DNA of 6,413 nucleotides, from NCBI GenBank assembly GCA_024409025.1, contig JAKSUM010000079.1:1-6413 (forward strand). Reading direction: 5' to 3'. This DNA is from a bacterium. GTDB lineage: Bacteria > Vulcanimicrobiota > CADAWZ01. Below are positions 1 through 6,413 of this stretch, one piece after another. Each line of letters starts with the position of its first letter. Within the stretch, counting starts at the first letter, position 1. The translations under genes were made by a program, and so were the position numbers. Under the pieces are notes generated by a model, which saw only the letters and a program-made list of their open reading frames with translations, searched no databases and was not told the DNA's origin.

Positions 1-1
1 A

Positions 2-46
2 CATAATGATCTGTTCATCGTTAAATACAATAAAATTTTCCTTTAA
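2..46 (+). CDS. Possible 3' end of an upstream gene (14 codons, unidentified)
   Basis: One plus-strand frame is open from the left edge and ends at TAA 44-46, reading HNDLFIVKYNKIFL. The stop lies 13 bases before a strong plus-strand terminator hairpin, which is where the end of a gene would be expected. The piece is too short to recognise a family. A second frame stays open to a TAG at 72-74, but that stop falls inside the terminator hairpin, so it is the less likely choice. The call rests on position relative to the terminator only. Confidence 0.35.
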   Translation, partial: HNDLFIVKYNKIFL

Positions 47-50
47 AGGA
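39..50. repeat. 12-bp perfect palindrome overlapping the upstream stop codon
   Basis: TCCTTTAAAGGA is a perfect inverted repeat without a spacer. It covers the TAA stop of the putative upstream gene and lies 9 bases before the terminator hairpin. It could be a protein-binding site or chance in AT-rich DNA. As RNA it could form only a weak hairpin, because the innermost bases would have to be the loop. Confidence 0.4.
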
Positions 51-59
51 TATTTCTGG

Positions 60-87
60 GACACCTTCCAATAGGAGGTGTCTTTTT
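60..87 (+). terminator. Rho-independent terminator of the upstream gene
   Basis: GACACCTTC (60-68) pairs with GGAGGTGTC (74-82) as a 9-bp stem with one T-G wobble and a 5-base loop CAATA. Five T follow immediately (83-87), then GTTTG. There is no matching T-run leaving the hairpin on the opposite strand, so it acts in the plus direction. It separates the upstream transcript from the addB-addA operon, implying that the operon has its own promoter. Confidence 0.85.
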
Positions 88-89
88 GT

Positions 90-121
90 TTGTTGAATAT
101 ATTTTATAAATTTATTTTAAA
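90..121 (+). promoter_or_regulatory. Candidate promoter region for the addB-addA operon
   Basis: The 57 bases between the terminator T-run and the GTG start are very AT-rich. Two sigma70-like pairs can be read: TTGAAT (93-98) with TTTAAA (116-121) at 17-base spacing, or TTGTTG (90-95) with TATTTT (113-118), also at 17 bases. Each box matches consensus in only three or four of six positions. Either would place the transcription start near 125-128, giving a leader of about 20 bases that begins close to the Shine-Dalgarno sequence. A promoter is expected here because a terminator lies just upstream, but the exact boxes are a guess. Confidence 0.35.
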
Positions 122-128
122 ACGACCT

Positions 129-134
129 GAAGGA
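129..134 (+). promoter_or_regulatory. Shine-Dalgarno sequence deciding the GTG start of addB
   Basis: GAAGGA lies 10 bases before GTG 145. The nearby ATG at 134-136 is in another frame and meets a TAG after two codons, so it cannot be the start. This supports GTG 145 as the addB initiation codon. Confidence 0.7.
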
Positions 135-144
135 TGTTGGAATA

Positions 145-3100
145 GTGATAAAAGACAGTTTTTTGCCTGAAAGAATAAAGATTTACCCGTCTGTATTCTC
201 TCTCAGGACGGGGATAAGGAAAGAAGCCGGAGAAAGCGGGAAGGTTATTTCCGGATATGCAAATATTGAATATAAGAATTTTCTGAATGAGATTTTTAAA
301 TCATCGTCCGGTCTTGAGGGAGGTCTTCTGTCAGGAGCCGCACGGTTTCTTACAGTCAAAAAAATCTGCGACGGCCTATGCGGTGGCGACTGCGGAACGT
401 CTTTTGCAGCCCTTATTAATGAGCTTATAACCGAGCTCCGTGAGTCTGGTATATCATCAGGGGATTTTGCCGAGGCATGCCGCAGGACTGGAAGGGAAGA
501 TTCTCTCAGATTAATTTCAGATGCGTTCGGAAAGTATGAGAAGCTTCTTGCAGAGAAGCCTGACGGACAATTCAGGGGCTTTTATGATCTTGCCGATAAG
601 AAGAAGGAAGTTGCGGCATTCCTTGAAAATGCACTGCCGGAATCCGCGCCCGAGCTTCTTTCAAATGCCTCCGAAGTGGTGTTCTGTAATGTCTACTCGA
701 CAACAGAGCTCGATTTCAGGGTTGTAAAGGCTCTTTCCGTGTTCATGGGCAGAAAGGGCGGACGGGTCATTTTCAGGCTGCCTTATGATTCGGAAAGGCA
801 GGATGCCTTCAGATTTATGGAACAGAGGATTCAGAGCTTTGAGAAGCTTGGAGAGCTCTATCCGTCCCTTGAGCTTGAATTCTCCGGAGGCATGGATTTT
901 TCAGACAGAAACACTAAGAGGGCATTTATTGCCAGAAATATTTTCAGGAGCTATACGGAGGATGTTTCCCTGTTCTCTTCCGGAAAGGGCGACGGAGCGA
1001 TAAACAGCGAGCTTGATGCGGATATGACGGCTGAGGTATTTAGGGCTCAAAATCCGGATAAGGAGCTTGACGCCGTGTTCAGAAGAATAAGAGGTCTGCT
1101 TGAGAATGGCGCCGATCCTGCAAGAACAGCTGTTATATCCGCAAATATTTCCTCTCTCAGGGATCGCATACTATATCTCTCAAGGGCATACTCTGTTCCT
1201 GTTATATTTTCAAAGGGTTCTCCGCTCAAGGAATCTCCTGCGGCATCTTTTCTTATGCTTATTTTCAGAATGCTCCATGAAGGATTGAGCTTTGAGCTTG
1301 CATCGTCTTTTCTGCTGTCTCCTTTTGCCGATCCGGTATCCTTTGTCAGGACAAATTCAGATATCCTCAGAGAGAATGGATTGGACGAGCTTGCAGAAGA
1401 TGAGTTTTCTCATGGCCTGTCTGACAATACGGTTTTTATTCTGTCGAAGAGGGCATATCTTGAAAATCTTTATGGAAAAAGGCTTGTCAGCCGGATAAGG
1501 GAATATTCGGAGGAGCTTGAAGGGAGAATAAGGAATCTTGCTCCAGAGCCTGGAGCCGATATAGACGCAGAGCTAAAGGAATCTGCCGGAATTCTTCCTC
1601 AGGCACGTCTTCTTCTTGCTTCCCTGACTGTTCTTAATTCAAAGCTGACGGCTTTCAGAACGGAAGCCTCTGCCGGAGTTCCCGACATAGGAAAGCTTAT
1701 AGACTCATTTTCATCGCAGATTGACATGAAGGGCATGATTTTTAAATCATCAGTATCCTCTTCAGCGGAGTCGCTTGTTTTTGTGTCCGATTCCATTGCG
1801 TCTTTAAAAATGTTCAGAGCTTCCGCAGTCGCTGTAGCCGCAGGCTTTAAGCTTGCAAAGTTCCAGTTTGACTTCGGTCTGTTTTACGAGCTTCTGTCGG
1901 ACGTTCTTACAAAGACATATCTTCCGGCAGGGGCGCAAAATTCAGGAGTATGCTTTCTTGAGCCTGAGGATGATGTCGGCAGGGAATTTGACAATGTTTT
2001 CATTTCAGGGCTTAATGAAGGTGTTTTCCCTGCGTTTATTCCTGAGAATCCTTATTTCTCGGATGACGATAAAAAAGCTGTTGCAGGAGCTTTAAGAAAA
2101 ATAGACAGAGAGGCTATGGAGGAAAGTGCCAGAAGGCTTGCAGAGGAGGCGAATAATGCGGCAAAGGGAAAGGCGGACGTAAGGCTTGAGAATATTGGCA
2201 GGCTTTACAGGAGGGCGTTGGAGGAGCAGGTTACCTCATCTCCATTCACAACCTCAAAAATGCTCTATTGGAAGCAGGCATTTCTCTTCCTTTCCTGCAT
2301 AGAGAGCGCTTCAAAAAAGATAGTCTTTTCATTCTATTCAAAGGCTGCCTCAGGAGTGTCTGTCCCCCCCTCTTATTATATGGATCAGGTGTTTTCATTC
2401 CTTAATGAGACTCCCGACAGCTGCGATGTAATGCCCGATAACAGGCTTTATACAAAGTCGGATTTGTTCGGCATATTCTCCTGTCAGCCTGTTATGGATG
2501 CCGTCAAAAGGCATTACAGGGATATTTTTGATGATTTTTCAATTATTCTCAGGAACAGCGGTTTTGCCGGACATCCTGTGAATGATAGTGTTTGTTTGGA
2601 GGCCAAAAAGACCTATTCCCCCTCTGATGCGGAAAAGTATATGCAGTGTCCGTTTAAATATTTCGCTGAAAATGTTCTAATGCGGCGAAGTGAGAGGGAA
2701 TTTGGGATGGAAGCCGGATACGAGCTGAAGGGAAGGCTTGTGCATGACATTCTCAGGCGATATTTTTCCGTTAAAAGGCCATGCGACGCATTTGACAATG
2801 ATATTCTTGAAAAATCGGCCGATGAGTCGTTTGTGGAAACATCCGGAAAATCCGAGATATGCCATAAGGCGCTGATTGCATGCTTAAAAAAAGATATCGT
2901 ATCTATGATAAGGGAATGGATTAAGAATGATATCCCGAGATGCTCGGACTTTCCCGTTGCACTGACGGAACAGCCTATTTCCGTATCTATGGCATTGAAT
3001 ATTGGCGGAGAGGAAAAAATTGTCGGGTTTAGGGGACGTGCTGACAGGATTGATATGGATCCGAATACCGGCAGATTTGAGATAATAGATTATAAGACAG

Positions 3101-3420
3101 GCGCTAATAAGCAGAGTAAGGGCCTTTCCTTTCTGGATAAGAAGCCCAGATTTCAGCCGCTCGTATATCTTGAGGCGGCTTTGAAAGGCCGTATCAGGGG
3201 GCTGAAATCTGGCGTTTTCAGATATGCGTATATAAAGGATGCGTCGACTTCTGAGGCTTCTTCGGATGAGAGGGATAATCTTGCATATGCCATAGACGGC
3301 ATTGAGTCGGGAAGGTTTCTTCCGTCTGATATAGGTAATCTCGGAAGTGCATGCAATAGCTGCGGATTCGGACTGCTCTGCAGATTTAAGAAGGAAGATT
3401 CTGAAAAGGATGGTGAGTAG
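145..3420 (+). CDS. addB: AddB-like subunit of ATP-dependent helicase-nuclease, with Fe-S PD-(D/E)XK nuclease
   Basis: This is the probable AddB subunit of a cytoplasmic AddAB enzyme, which resects double-strand ends for RecA recombination. The protein has 1091 residues, close to usual AddB length, and starts at GTG behind GAAGGA. The N-terminal half is a RecC-like helicase fold: ELDAVFRRI and RTAVIS (about 305-332), a region ending LLSPF (about 390-394), and GLNEGVFP (622-629), all typical of AddB. I see no Walker A P-loop near the N-terminus, so it probably does not hydrolyse ATP. The C-terminal third is a RecB-family nuclease: YSPSDAEKYMQCPF (Cys835), GRLVHDIL (His867), GRADRID (Asp967), IDYKTG (Asp982, Lys984) and FQPLVY (Gln1004, Tyr1008). 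It closes with C-x2-C-x5-C (Cys1070, 1073, 1079). With Cys835 these are the four ligands of the AddB [4Fe-4S] staple. The gene is followed after 2 bases by the addA-like gene. The family call is strong; 'addB' rather than another RecB-nuclease/RecC-like name is inference from architecture and neighbour. Confidence 0.85.
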   Translation: MIKDSFLPERIKIYPSVFSLRTGIRKEAGESGKVISGYANIEYKNFLNEIFKSSSGLEGGLLSGAARFLTVKKICDGLCGGDCGTSFAALINELITELRESGISSGDFAEACRRTGREDSLRLISDAFGKYEKLLAEKPDGQFRGFYDLADKKKEVAAFLENALPESAPELLSNASEVVFCNVYSTTELDFRVVKALSVFMGRKGGRVIFRLPYDSERQDAFRFMEQRIQSFEKLGELYPSLELEFSGGMDFSDRNTKRAFIARNIFRSYTEDVSLFSSGKGDGAINSELDADMTAEVFRAQNPDKELDAVFRRIRGLLENGADPARTAVISANISSLRDRILYLSRAYSVPVIFSKGSPLKESPAASFLMLIFRMLHEGLSFELASSFLLSPFADPVSFVRTNSDILRENGLDELAEDEFSHGLSDNTVFILSKRAYLENLYGKRLVSRIREYSEELEGRIRNLAPEPGADIDAELKESAGILPQARLLLASLTVLNSKLTAFRTEASAGVPDIGKLIDSFSSQIDMKGMIFKSSVSSSAESLVFVSDSIASLKMFRASAVAVAAGFKLAKFQFDFGLFYELLSDVLTKTYLPAGAQNSGVCFLEPEDDVGREFDNVFISGLNEGVFPAFIPENPYFSDDDKKAVAGALRKIDREAMEESARRLAEEANNAAKGKADVRLENIGRLYRRALEEQVTSSPFTTSKMLYWKQAFLFLSCIESASKKIVFSFYSKAASGVSVPPSYYMDQVFSFLNETPDSCDVMPDNRLYTKSDLFGIFSCQPVMDAVKRHYRDIFDDFSIILRNSGFAGHPVNDSVCLEAKKTYSPSDAEKYMQCPFKYFAENVLMRRSEREFGMEAGYELKGRLVHDILRRYFSVKRPCDAFDNDILEKSADESFVETSGKSEICHKALIACLKKDIVSMIREWIKNDIPRCSDFPVALTEQPISVSMALNIGGEEKIVGFRGRADRIDMDPNTGRFEIIDYKTGANKQSKGLSFLDKKPRFQPLVYLEAALKGRIRGLKSGVFRYAYIKDASTSEASSDERDNLAYAIDGIESGRFLPSDIGNLGSACNSCGFGLLCRFKKEDSEKDGE
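2364..2370 (+). repeat. Run of seven C inside addB
   Basis: The seven C encode the end of Val740 and Pro741-Pro742 in VSVPPSYYM, a region where AddB proteins usually have a conserved Pro-Ser. The frame is intact. It is noted only as a possible slippage or sequencing-error site. Confidence 0.9.
3412..3417 (+). promoter_or_regulatory. Shine-Dalgarno-like site for the TTG start of addA, inside the end of addB
   Basis: GGTGAG lies 5 bases before TTG 3423; a stronger AAAGGA (3405-3410) sits 12 bases before it. Both lie within the last codons of addB. An in-frame TGA at 3414-3416 closes the addA frame upstream. No ATG or GTG occurs in frame before the Walker A motif, so TTG 3423 is the only reasonable start. 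The arrangement suggests translational coupling to addB. Confidence 0.6.
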
Positions 3421-3422
3421 AA

Positions 3423-6413
3423 TTGTCGTCAACTGAATACAGAAAGATTCTTTTCAGCTTTGATAAAAATTTTTCCGTTAAGGCTGGAGCCGGAAGCGGC
3501 AAGACGTCTTCGCTTGTGGAACTGATTGACTCAATCCTGCAGGGCAGGACCTCTCTTGGTGAGACTTCTATAGGCGGAATTCTTGCAATGACCTTTACCG
3601 AGCTCGCTGCAGGTGAGATGAAGGAGCGCGTATGCTCAATGATAGACAGGAGGATTGCAGCCCTTGCGGATGAATCGTCTGACAGCGAGGAGCTCTGGAA
3701 ATGGAGGGAGACAAGAAGGGAATTCGCCGGAGCGGACATATCAACCATAAATTCATTCTGCCTTAAAATCCTGAAGGAAAATCCCTATGAGGCCGGGCTT
3801 ATGTCTGTTGATACCATAGACGAGATAATGGCCGGAGAAATGCTTGACAGGGCATGCTCTTCTGTTCTTCTGAATGCTTTCGAAAGCGGCGGAATGGAAA
3901 TACTGACAGGCTCCTTTTCCTTCATGCAGCTGAAGAGGGCTGTTGTCGGCACTTATAATGCTGCAAGGGAAATAATGGAGCTTCCGATGCTGAGGAGCGT
4001 GACGGAAGAATCATTAGCCAGAATTGAAGATAAGTGCAGGGAAAGTGTGATTCCGCTTCTTGAACGGCTTTGCGAAGCGATAAGTGATATCGAGGCTTAT
4101 TTGAGCGACCCTAAAAATCAAAAGAAAAAGACAGTCGTGACTTTGCTTTTGGCAATGCCTAAGCTTAAGGCTTTTTATGAGAAATACAGGCTTTTAAGCA
4201 GCCTTGACGGTCTTTCCTCCGGAATAGAGGTTTTTTATGAGGAGTTGAATGCGATTTCCTCATTAAAGCTTCCGAACACTATTCCTCAGATAAGGGAATC
4301 CATATCTGATATACAGGGTAAAAGCGAGAATAGGGAGATATGCATTCCTTTTCAGATAAAGCAGTGTCTGGATTTCCTTTTCGGAAATATCCGACGCGCC
4401 GTCTTTGCGTTCCTTTCTCTTATAGATGCCTTGTCCGATGAATATGAAAGGATGAAGAAGGATGTCGGAGGACTTGATTTTTCTGATCAGATCATTCTTG
4501 CGAGAAAGCTTCTTCTTGAAAATCTTAATATACGCAGGAAATACAAGCAAAAGTTTAAATTTGTGGCCGTGGATGAGTTTCAGGACGTAAACAGAAGGCA
4601 GAATGACGTGGTTCTTCTGCTTTGTGAGAAGAACGGGGCAGAGAAGGATTATCTGGCTGGCGGGCTGCCTGCATGGAAGGCTGATATGATGTCTTTCCTC
4701 AAGGACGGTACGCTTGAACTTGAAAAGAAGCTTTTTATTGTCGGAGACCTTAAGCAGGCTATATACGGATTCAGGGGAGGGGATATCAGTGTTTTTTCTG
4801 ATATGCTTGAATACATGAACCAAAGCTCCTCCTGCTCTAAAATGGATTTTTCAGAGAACTTCAGGACTCTTGATTCAATAATATGCCCGCTTAATATGTT
4901 TTTTGCGGAGATTATGCCGGAACAGTTTGAACGCGCCTCTTCCGAAACGGCCGGAGACGAGCTGACTGCCGAGAGAAAGTCCCCTGACGGAATGTCTGCT
5001 TTCGAGATTGTCACCTTAGATAAAACAGCTTCAGAGCCTGAAGCTGCAGCTCGCTGGCTGATAAATTCCCTTCCTTTAATAGATATAGAGGATAAGGAGA
5101 CCGGCATATCAAGAAAGGCGTCATTTGGCGATGTGGCCATGCTTTTCAGGGCGTCATCAAAAATAAAGTCTTTCGTGGCGGAGCTGAAAAAGGCAGGCAT
5201 TCCCTATGTTCTTGAGAGTGGCAAGGAATTCTATTCATCTGATGAGATTTCTGACATAATGTGTCTCGTAAGGCTTCTTTTTGCAAAGGACATGAGATTT
5301 AATGAGGCTGTCGTTCTAAGATCTCCGTTTTGCGGAATTTCAAATTCGTCTCTTAAGGCGGTATTTGATTTTATGAATTCGGCATCATGCGATTTTTTTG
5401 ATATTCCGGATGAAAGGCTTTCCGAAATTCTTCAGGATGACGAATATCATTCTGTCTCGAGATTTCTGCGCATTTTTAAGGATCTGAAAAAACAGGCTCC
5501 GTTTCTTTCCCCTTCAGCCCTTTTGAAGAAGATTTCTGACGATTTTTCATATCTTCTTACGCTTGGATGTATTTTCCCTGGCAAAGCAAGGATAGCCAAT
5601 GTCCAGAAGCTTTTTGAGATAGCCGCTAAATTTGAAAAATCATCCGGAGGATCTGCTGCCGAGTTTATAAGATATGTCGATGCCCGCAGGAAGAATGACA
5701 AGGAGACTGAGGCTTCAATGCCTGACAGCTCCGCAGTCAGGATTATGACTGTACATAAGTCCAAGGGGATGGAATTTCCTGTAGTCCTTCTGTGTGATAC
5801 GGATCATACCCCCGGCCATAATAAGAACAGCGATAATTTTCCTTTCAGCCGTTCCGAAGGGGCTGCTGTAAGGATTAAGGGGGGGGACGGAAGGACTGAA
5901 GGCAATATCTTTGCATCATTAGTCTCTGCTTCGGAAAAATCACGAAGCGACAGCGAATCCATGAGGCTGCTGTATGTTGCCGCAACTAGAGCCAGGGATT
6001 ATTTTGCGGCGATAGTGAAAAAAGATAGTAATTCGAATATGAAGGACGGCAACTGGGGTTCGTGCTTCAGATACTTTGTAAATAAGATGGGAGCTGTCGG
6101 AGATTCTTCCGAATCAGATTGTGTTTTCCCTGAATCATATCTCGGTCTTCAATATAATGACGGACCAAAGTTCAGCATAAAGATATCCGAATACAATAGA
6201 AATGCCAAGGACTTGAAATCCGATGTTATTCCTTCAGGGGACAGTCATTCATATGTTCTTCCGGATAACCTTGATGAAGAGATTGCTTCCGCAATAAGCC
6301 CCGAAATGGCACGGAGCCGCATGCTCTATATGACGCCTTCCAAGCTTCTGACATGGAAATTATGCAAACGGCGCTATCTCTATGAAACATTCAGGGAGAG
6401 CGGGGAGGGGGCG
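3423..6413 (+). CDS. addA: AddA-like UvrD/RecB-family helicase-nuclease subunit (C-terminus beyond window)
   Basis: This is the probable motor subunit of the AddAB enzyme: an SF1A 3'-5' DNA helicase that uses ATP. 997 codons are present with no stop; AddA proteins are usually about 1200 residues, so roughly 200 may be missing. The motifs appear in order: Walker A AGAGSGKT (21-28), Ia TFTELAAGEMKER (57-69), TINSFC (108-113), Walker B VDEFQD (383-388), III VGDLKQAIYGFRGG (440-453), IV FSENFRT (476-482), V TVHKSKGMEFPVV (776-788) and VI LLYVAATRARD (849-859). The ATPase therefore looks intact. Unusual points are an N-terminus without the usual Q-motif glutamine, Asn110 where TIHSFC normally has His, and Gly-Gly where FRGA is common. 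Near the edge, TPSKLLTWKLCKRRY (971-985, Cys981) looks like the entry into a PD-(D/E)XK nuclease domain whose catalytic residues lie outside. The start is TTG, 2 bases after the addB stop, so the two are almost certainly cotranscribed. A RecB-like name is possible, but pairing with an AddB-type partner favours AddA. Confidence 0.85.
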   Translation, partial: MSSTEYRKILFSFDKNFSVKAGAGSGKTSSLVELIDSILQGRTSLGETSIGGILAMTFTELAAGEMKERVCSMIDRRIAALADESSDSEELWKWRETRREFAGADISTINSFCLKILKENPYEAGLMSVDTIDEIMAGEMLDRACSSVLLNAFESGGMEILTGSFSFMQLKRAVVGTYNAAREIMELPMLRSVTEESLARIEDKCRESVIPLLERLCEAISDIEAYLSDPKNQKKKTVVTLLLAMPKLKAFYEKYRLLSSLDGLSSGIEVFYEELNAISSLKLPNTIPQIRESISDIQGKSENREICIPFQIKQCLDFLFGNIRRAVFAFLSLIDALSDEYERMKKDVGGLDFSDQIILARKLLLENLNIRRKYKQKFKFVAVDEFQDVNRRQNDVVLLLCEKNGAEKDYLAGGLPAWKADMMSFLKDGTLELEKKLFIVGDLKQAIYGFRGGDISVFSDMLEYMNQSSSCSKMDFSENFRTLDSIICPLNMFFAEIMPEQFERASSETAGDELTAERKSPDGMSAFEIVTLDKTASEPEAAARWLINSLPLIDIEDKETGISRKASFGDVAMLFRASSKIKSFVAELKKAGIPYVLESGKEFYSSDEISDIMCLVRLLFAKDMRFNEAVVLRSPFCGISNSSLKAVFDFMNSASCDFFDIPDERLSEILQDDEYHSVSRFLRIFKDLKKQAPFLSPSALLKKISDDFSYLLTLGCIFPGKARIANVQKLFEIAAKFEKSSGGSAAEFIRYVDARRKNDKETEASMPDSSAVRIMTVHKSKGMEFPVVLLCDTDHTPGHNKNSDNFPFSRSEGAAVRIKGGDGRTEGNIFASLVSASEKSRSDSESMRLLYVAATRARDYFAAIVKKDSNSNMKDGNWGSCFRYFVNKMGAVGDSSESDCVFPESYLGLQYNDGPKFSIKISEYNRNAKDLKSDVIPSGDSHSYVLPDNLDEEIASAISPEMARSRMLYMTPSKLLTWKLCKRRYLYETFRESGEGA
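5879..5886 (+). repeat. Run of eight G inside addA, between helicase motifs V and VI
   Basis: The run spans the end of Lys819, Gly820, Gly821 and the first base of Asp822. The frame is intact as given. One extra G would bring a TGA within seven codons; one fewer would bring a TAG about a dozen codons on. Either change would remove motif VI and everything after it. It is the longest G/C homopolymer I noticed in the window. Confidence 0.9.

Noticed and set aside
223..246. Residues AGESGKV (28-34) of AddB as a degenerate Walker A
   Set aside because: It superficially resembles GAGSGKT, but the first Gly is Ala, the last Thr is Val, and no hydrophobic beta strand precedes it. It more likely sits just before the strand that aligns with the 'FPS' region of other P-loop-less AddB proteins.
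2881..2898. A7 run in addB as a programmed frameshift site
   Set aside because: The run allows A-AAA-AAA slippage, but I see no downstream stem-loop or pseudoknot. The -1 frame ends within a few codons and no useful alternative product results.
3351..3381. C-x2-C-x5-C as a zinc finger
   Set aside because: It falls at the end of a RecB-family nuclease with a matching cysteine before the domain, so the Fe-S staple explains it better.
2884..3432. Minus-strand open frame of 182 codons
   Set aside because: It lies opposite the AddB nuclease motifs (GRADRID, IDYKTG, the cysteine cluster), which are clearly the coding strand. Its translation resembles no family I know.
3386..3748. Minus-strand open frame of 120 codons across the addB-addA junction
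   Set aside because: It is antisense to Walker A and motif Ia of AddA, with no ribosome site or recognisable product.
4263..5200. Two overlapping minus-strand open frames of 186 and 183 codons
   Set aside because: Both are antisense to helicase motifs II-IV of AddA, and they overlap each other. They follow from codon bias on the coding strand.
5447..5764. Minus-strand open frame of 105 codons
   Set aside because: It is antisense to the AddA region ending in motif V and has no recognisable product.

Overview
The window is bacterial and almost entirely coding. It carries a two-gene plus-strand operon for an AddAB-type helicase-nuclease, the enzyme that resects double-strand DNA ends before RecA recombination. 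The first 144 bases hold the probable tail of an unidentified upstream gene, a clear intrinsic terminator, and an AT-rich promoter region. Next comes a complete addB-like gene of 1091 codons (145-3420). After a 2-base gap follows an addA-like gene that starts at TTG 3423 and is still open at the window edge (997 codons present, C-terminus missing).

How the genes work together: in known AddAB enzymes the AddA motor translocates on DNA, and the two subunits each carry a nuclease domain that cuts one strand. Here the AddA-like protein shows a full set of SF1A helicase motifs. The AddB-like protein shows no usable Walker A motif but has a complete-looking PD-(D/E)XK nuclease with the four cysteines of the AddB iron-sulfur cluster. 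The simplest reading is a single-motor enzyme in which AddB has a structural, DNA-scanning role plus a nuclease role.

Organism: G+C is roughly mid-40s percent in the lines I sampled. Arginine is mostly AGG/AGA, leucine is often CTT, and both starts are non-ATG (GTG, TTG) with Shine-Dalgarno-like sequences. This fits a spirochaete or a clostridial-type Firmicute, but the sequence does not decide between them and I hold the placement weakly. Codon use looks the same in both genes, with no sign of recent transfer.

I see no tRNA, rRNA, CRISPR array, insertion sequence or attachment site. I did not find a convincing undescribed system; this looks like a core DNA-repair operon. The points worth a second look are the motor-dead AddB, departures from consensus in the AddA Q-motif and Ib/Ic regions, a possible cysteine-bearing nuclease domain starting at the cut end of AddA, and an in-frame run of eight G between helicase motifs V and VI.
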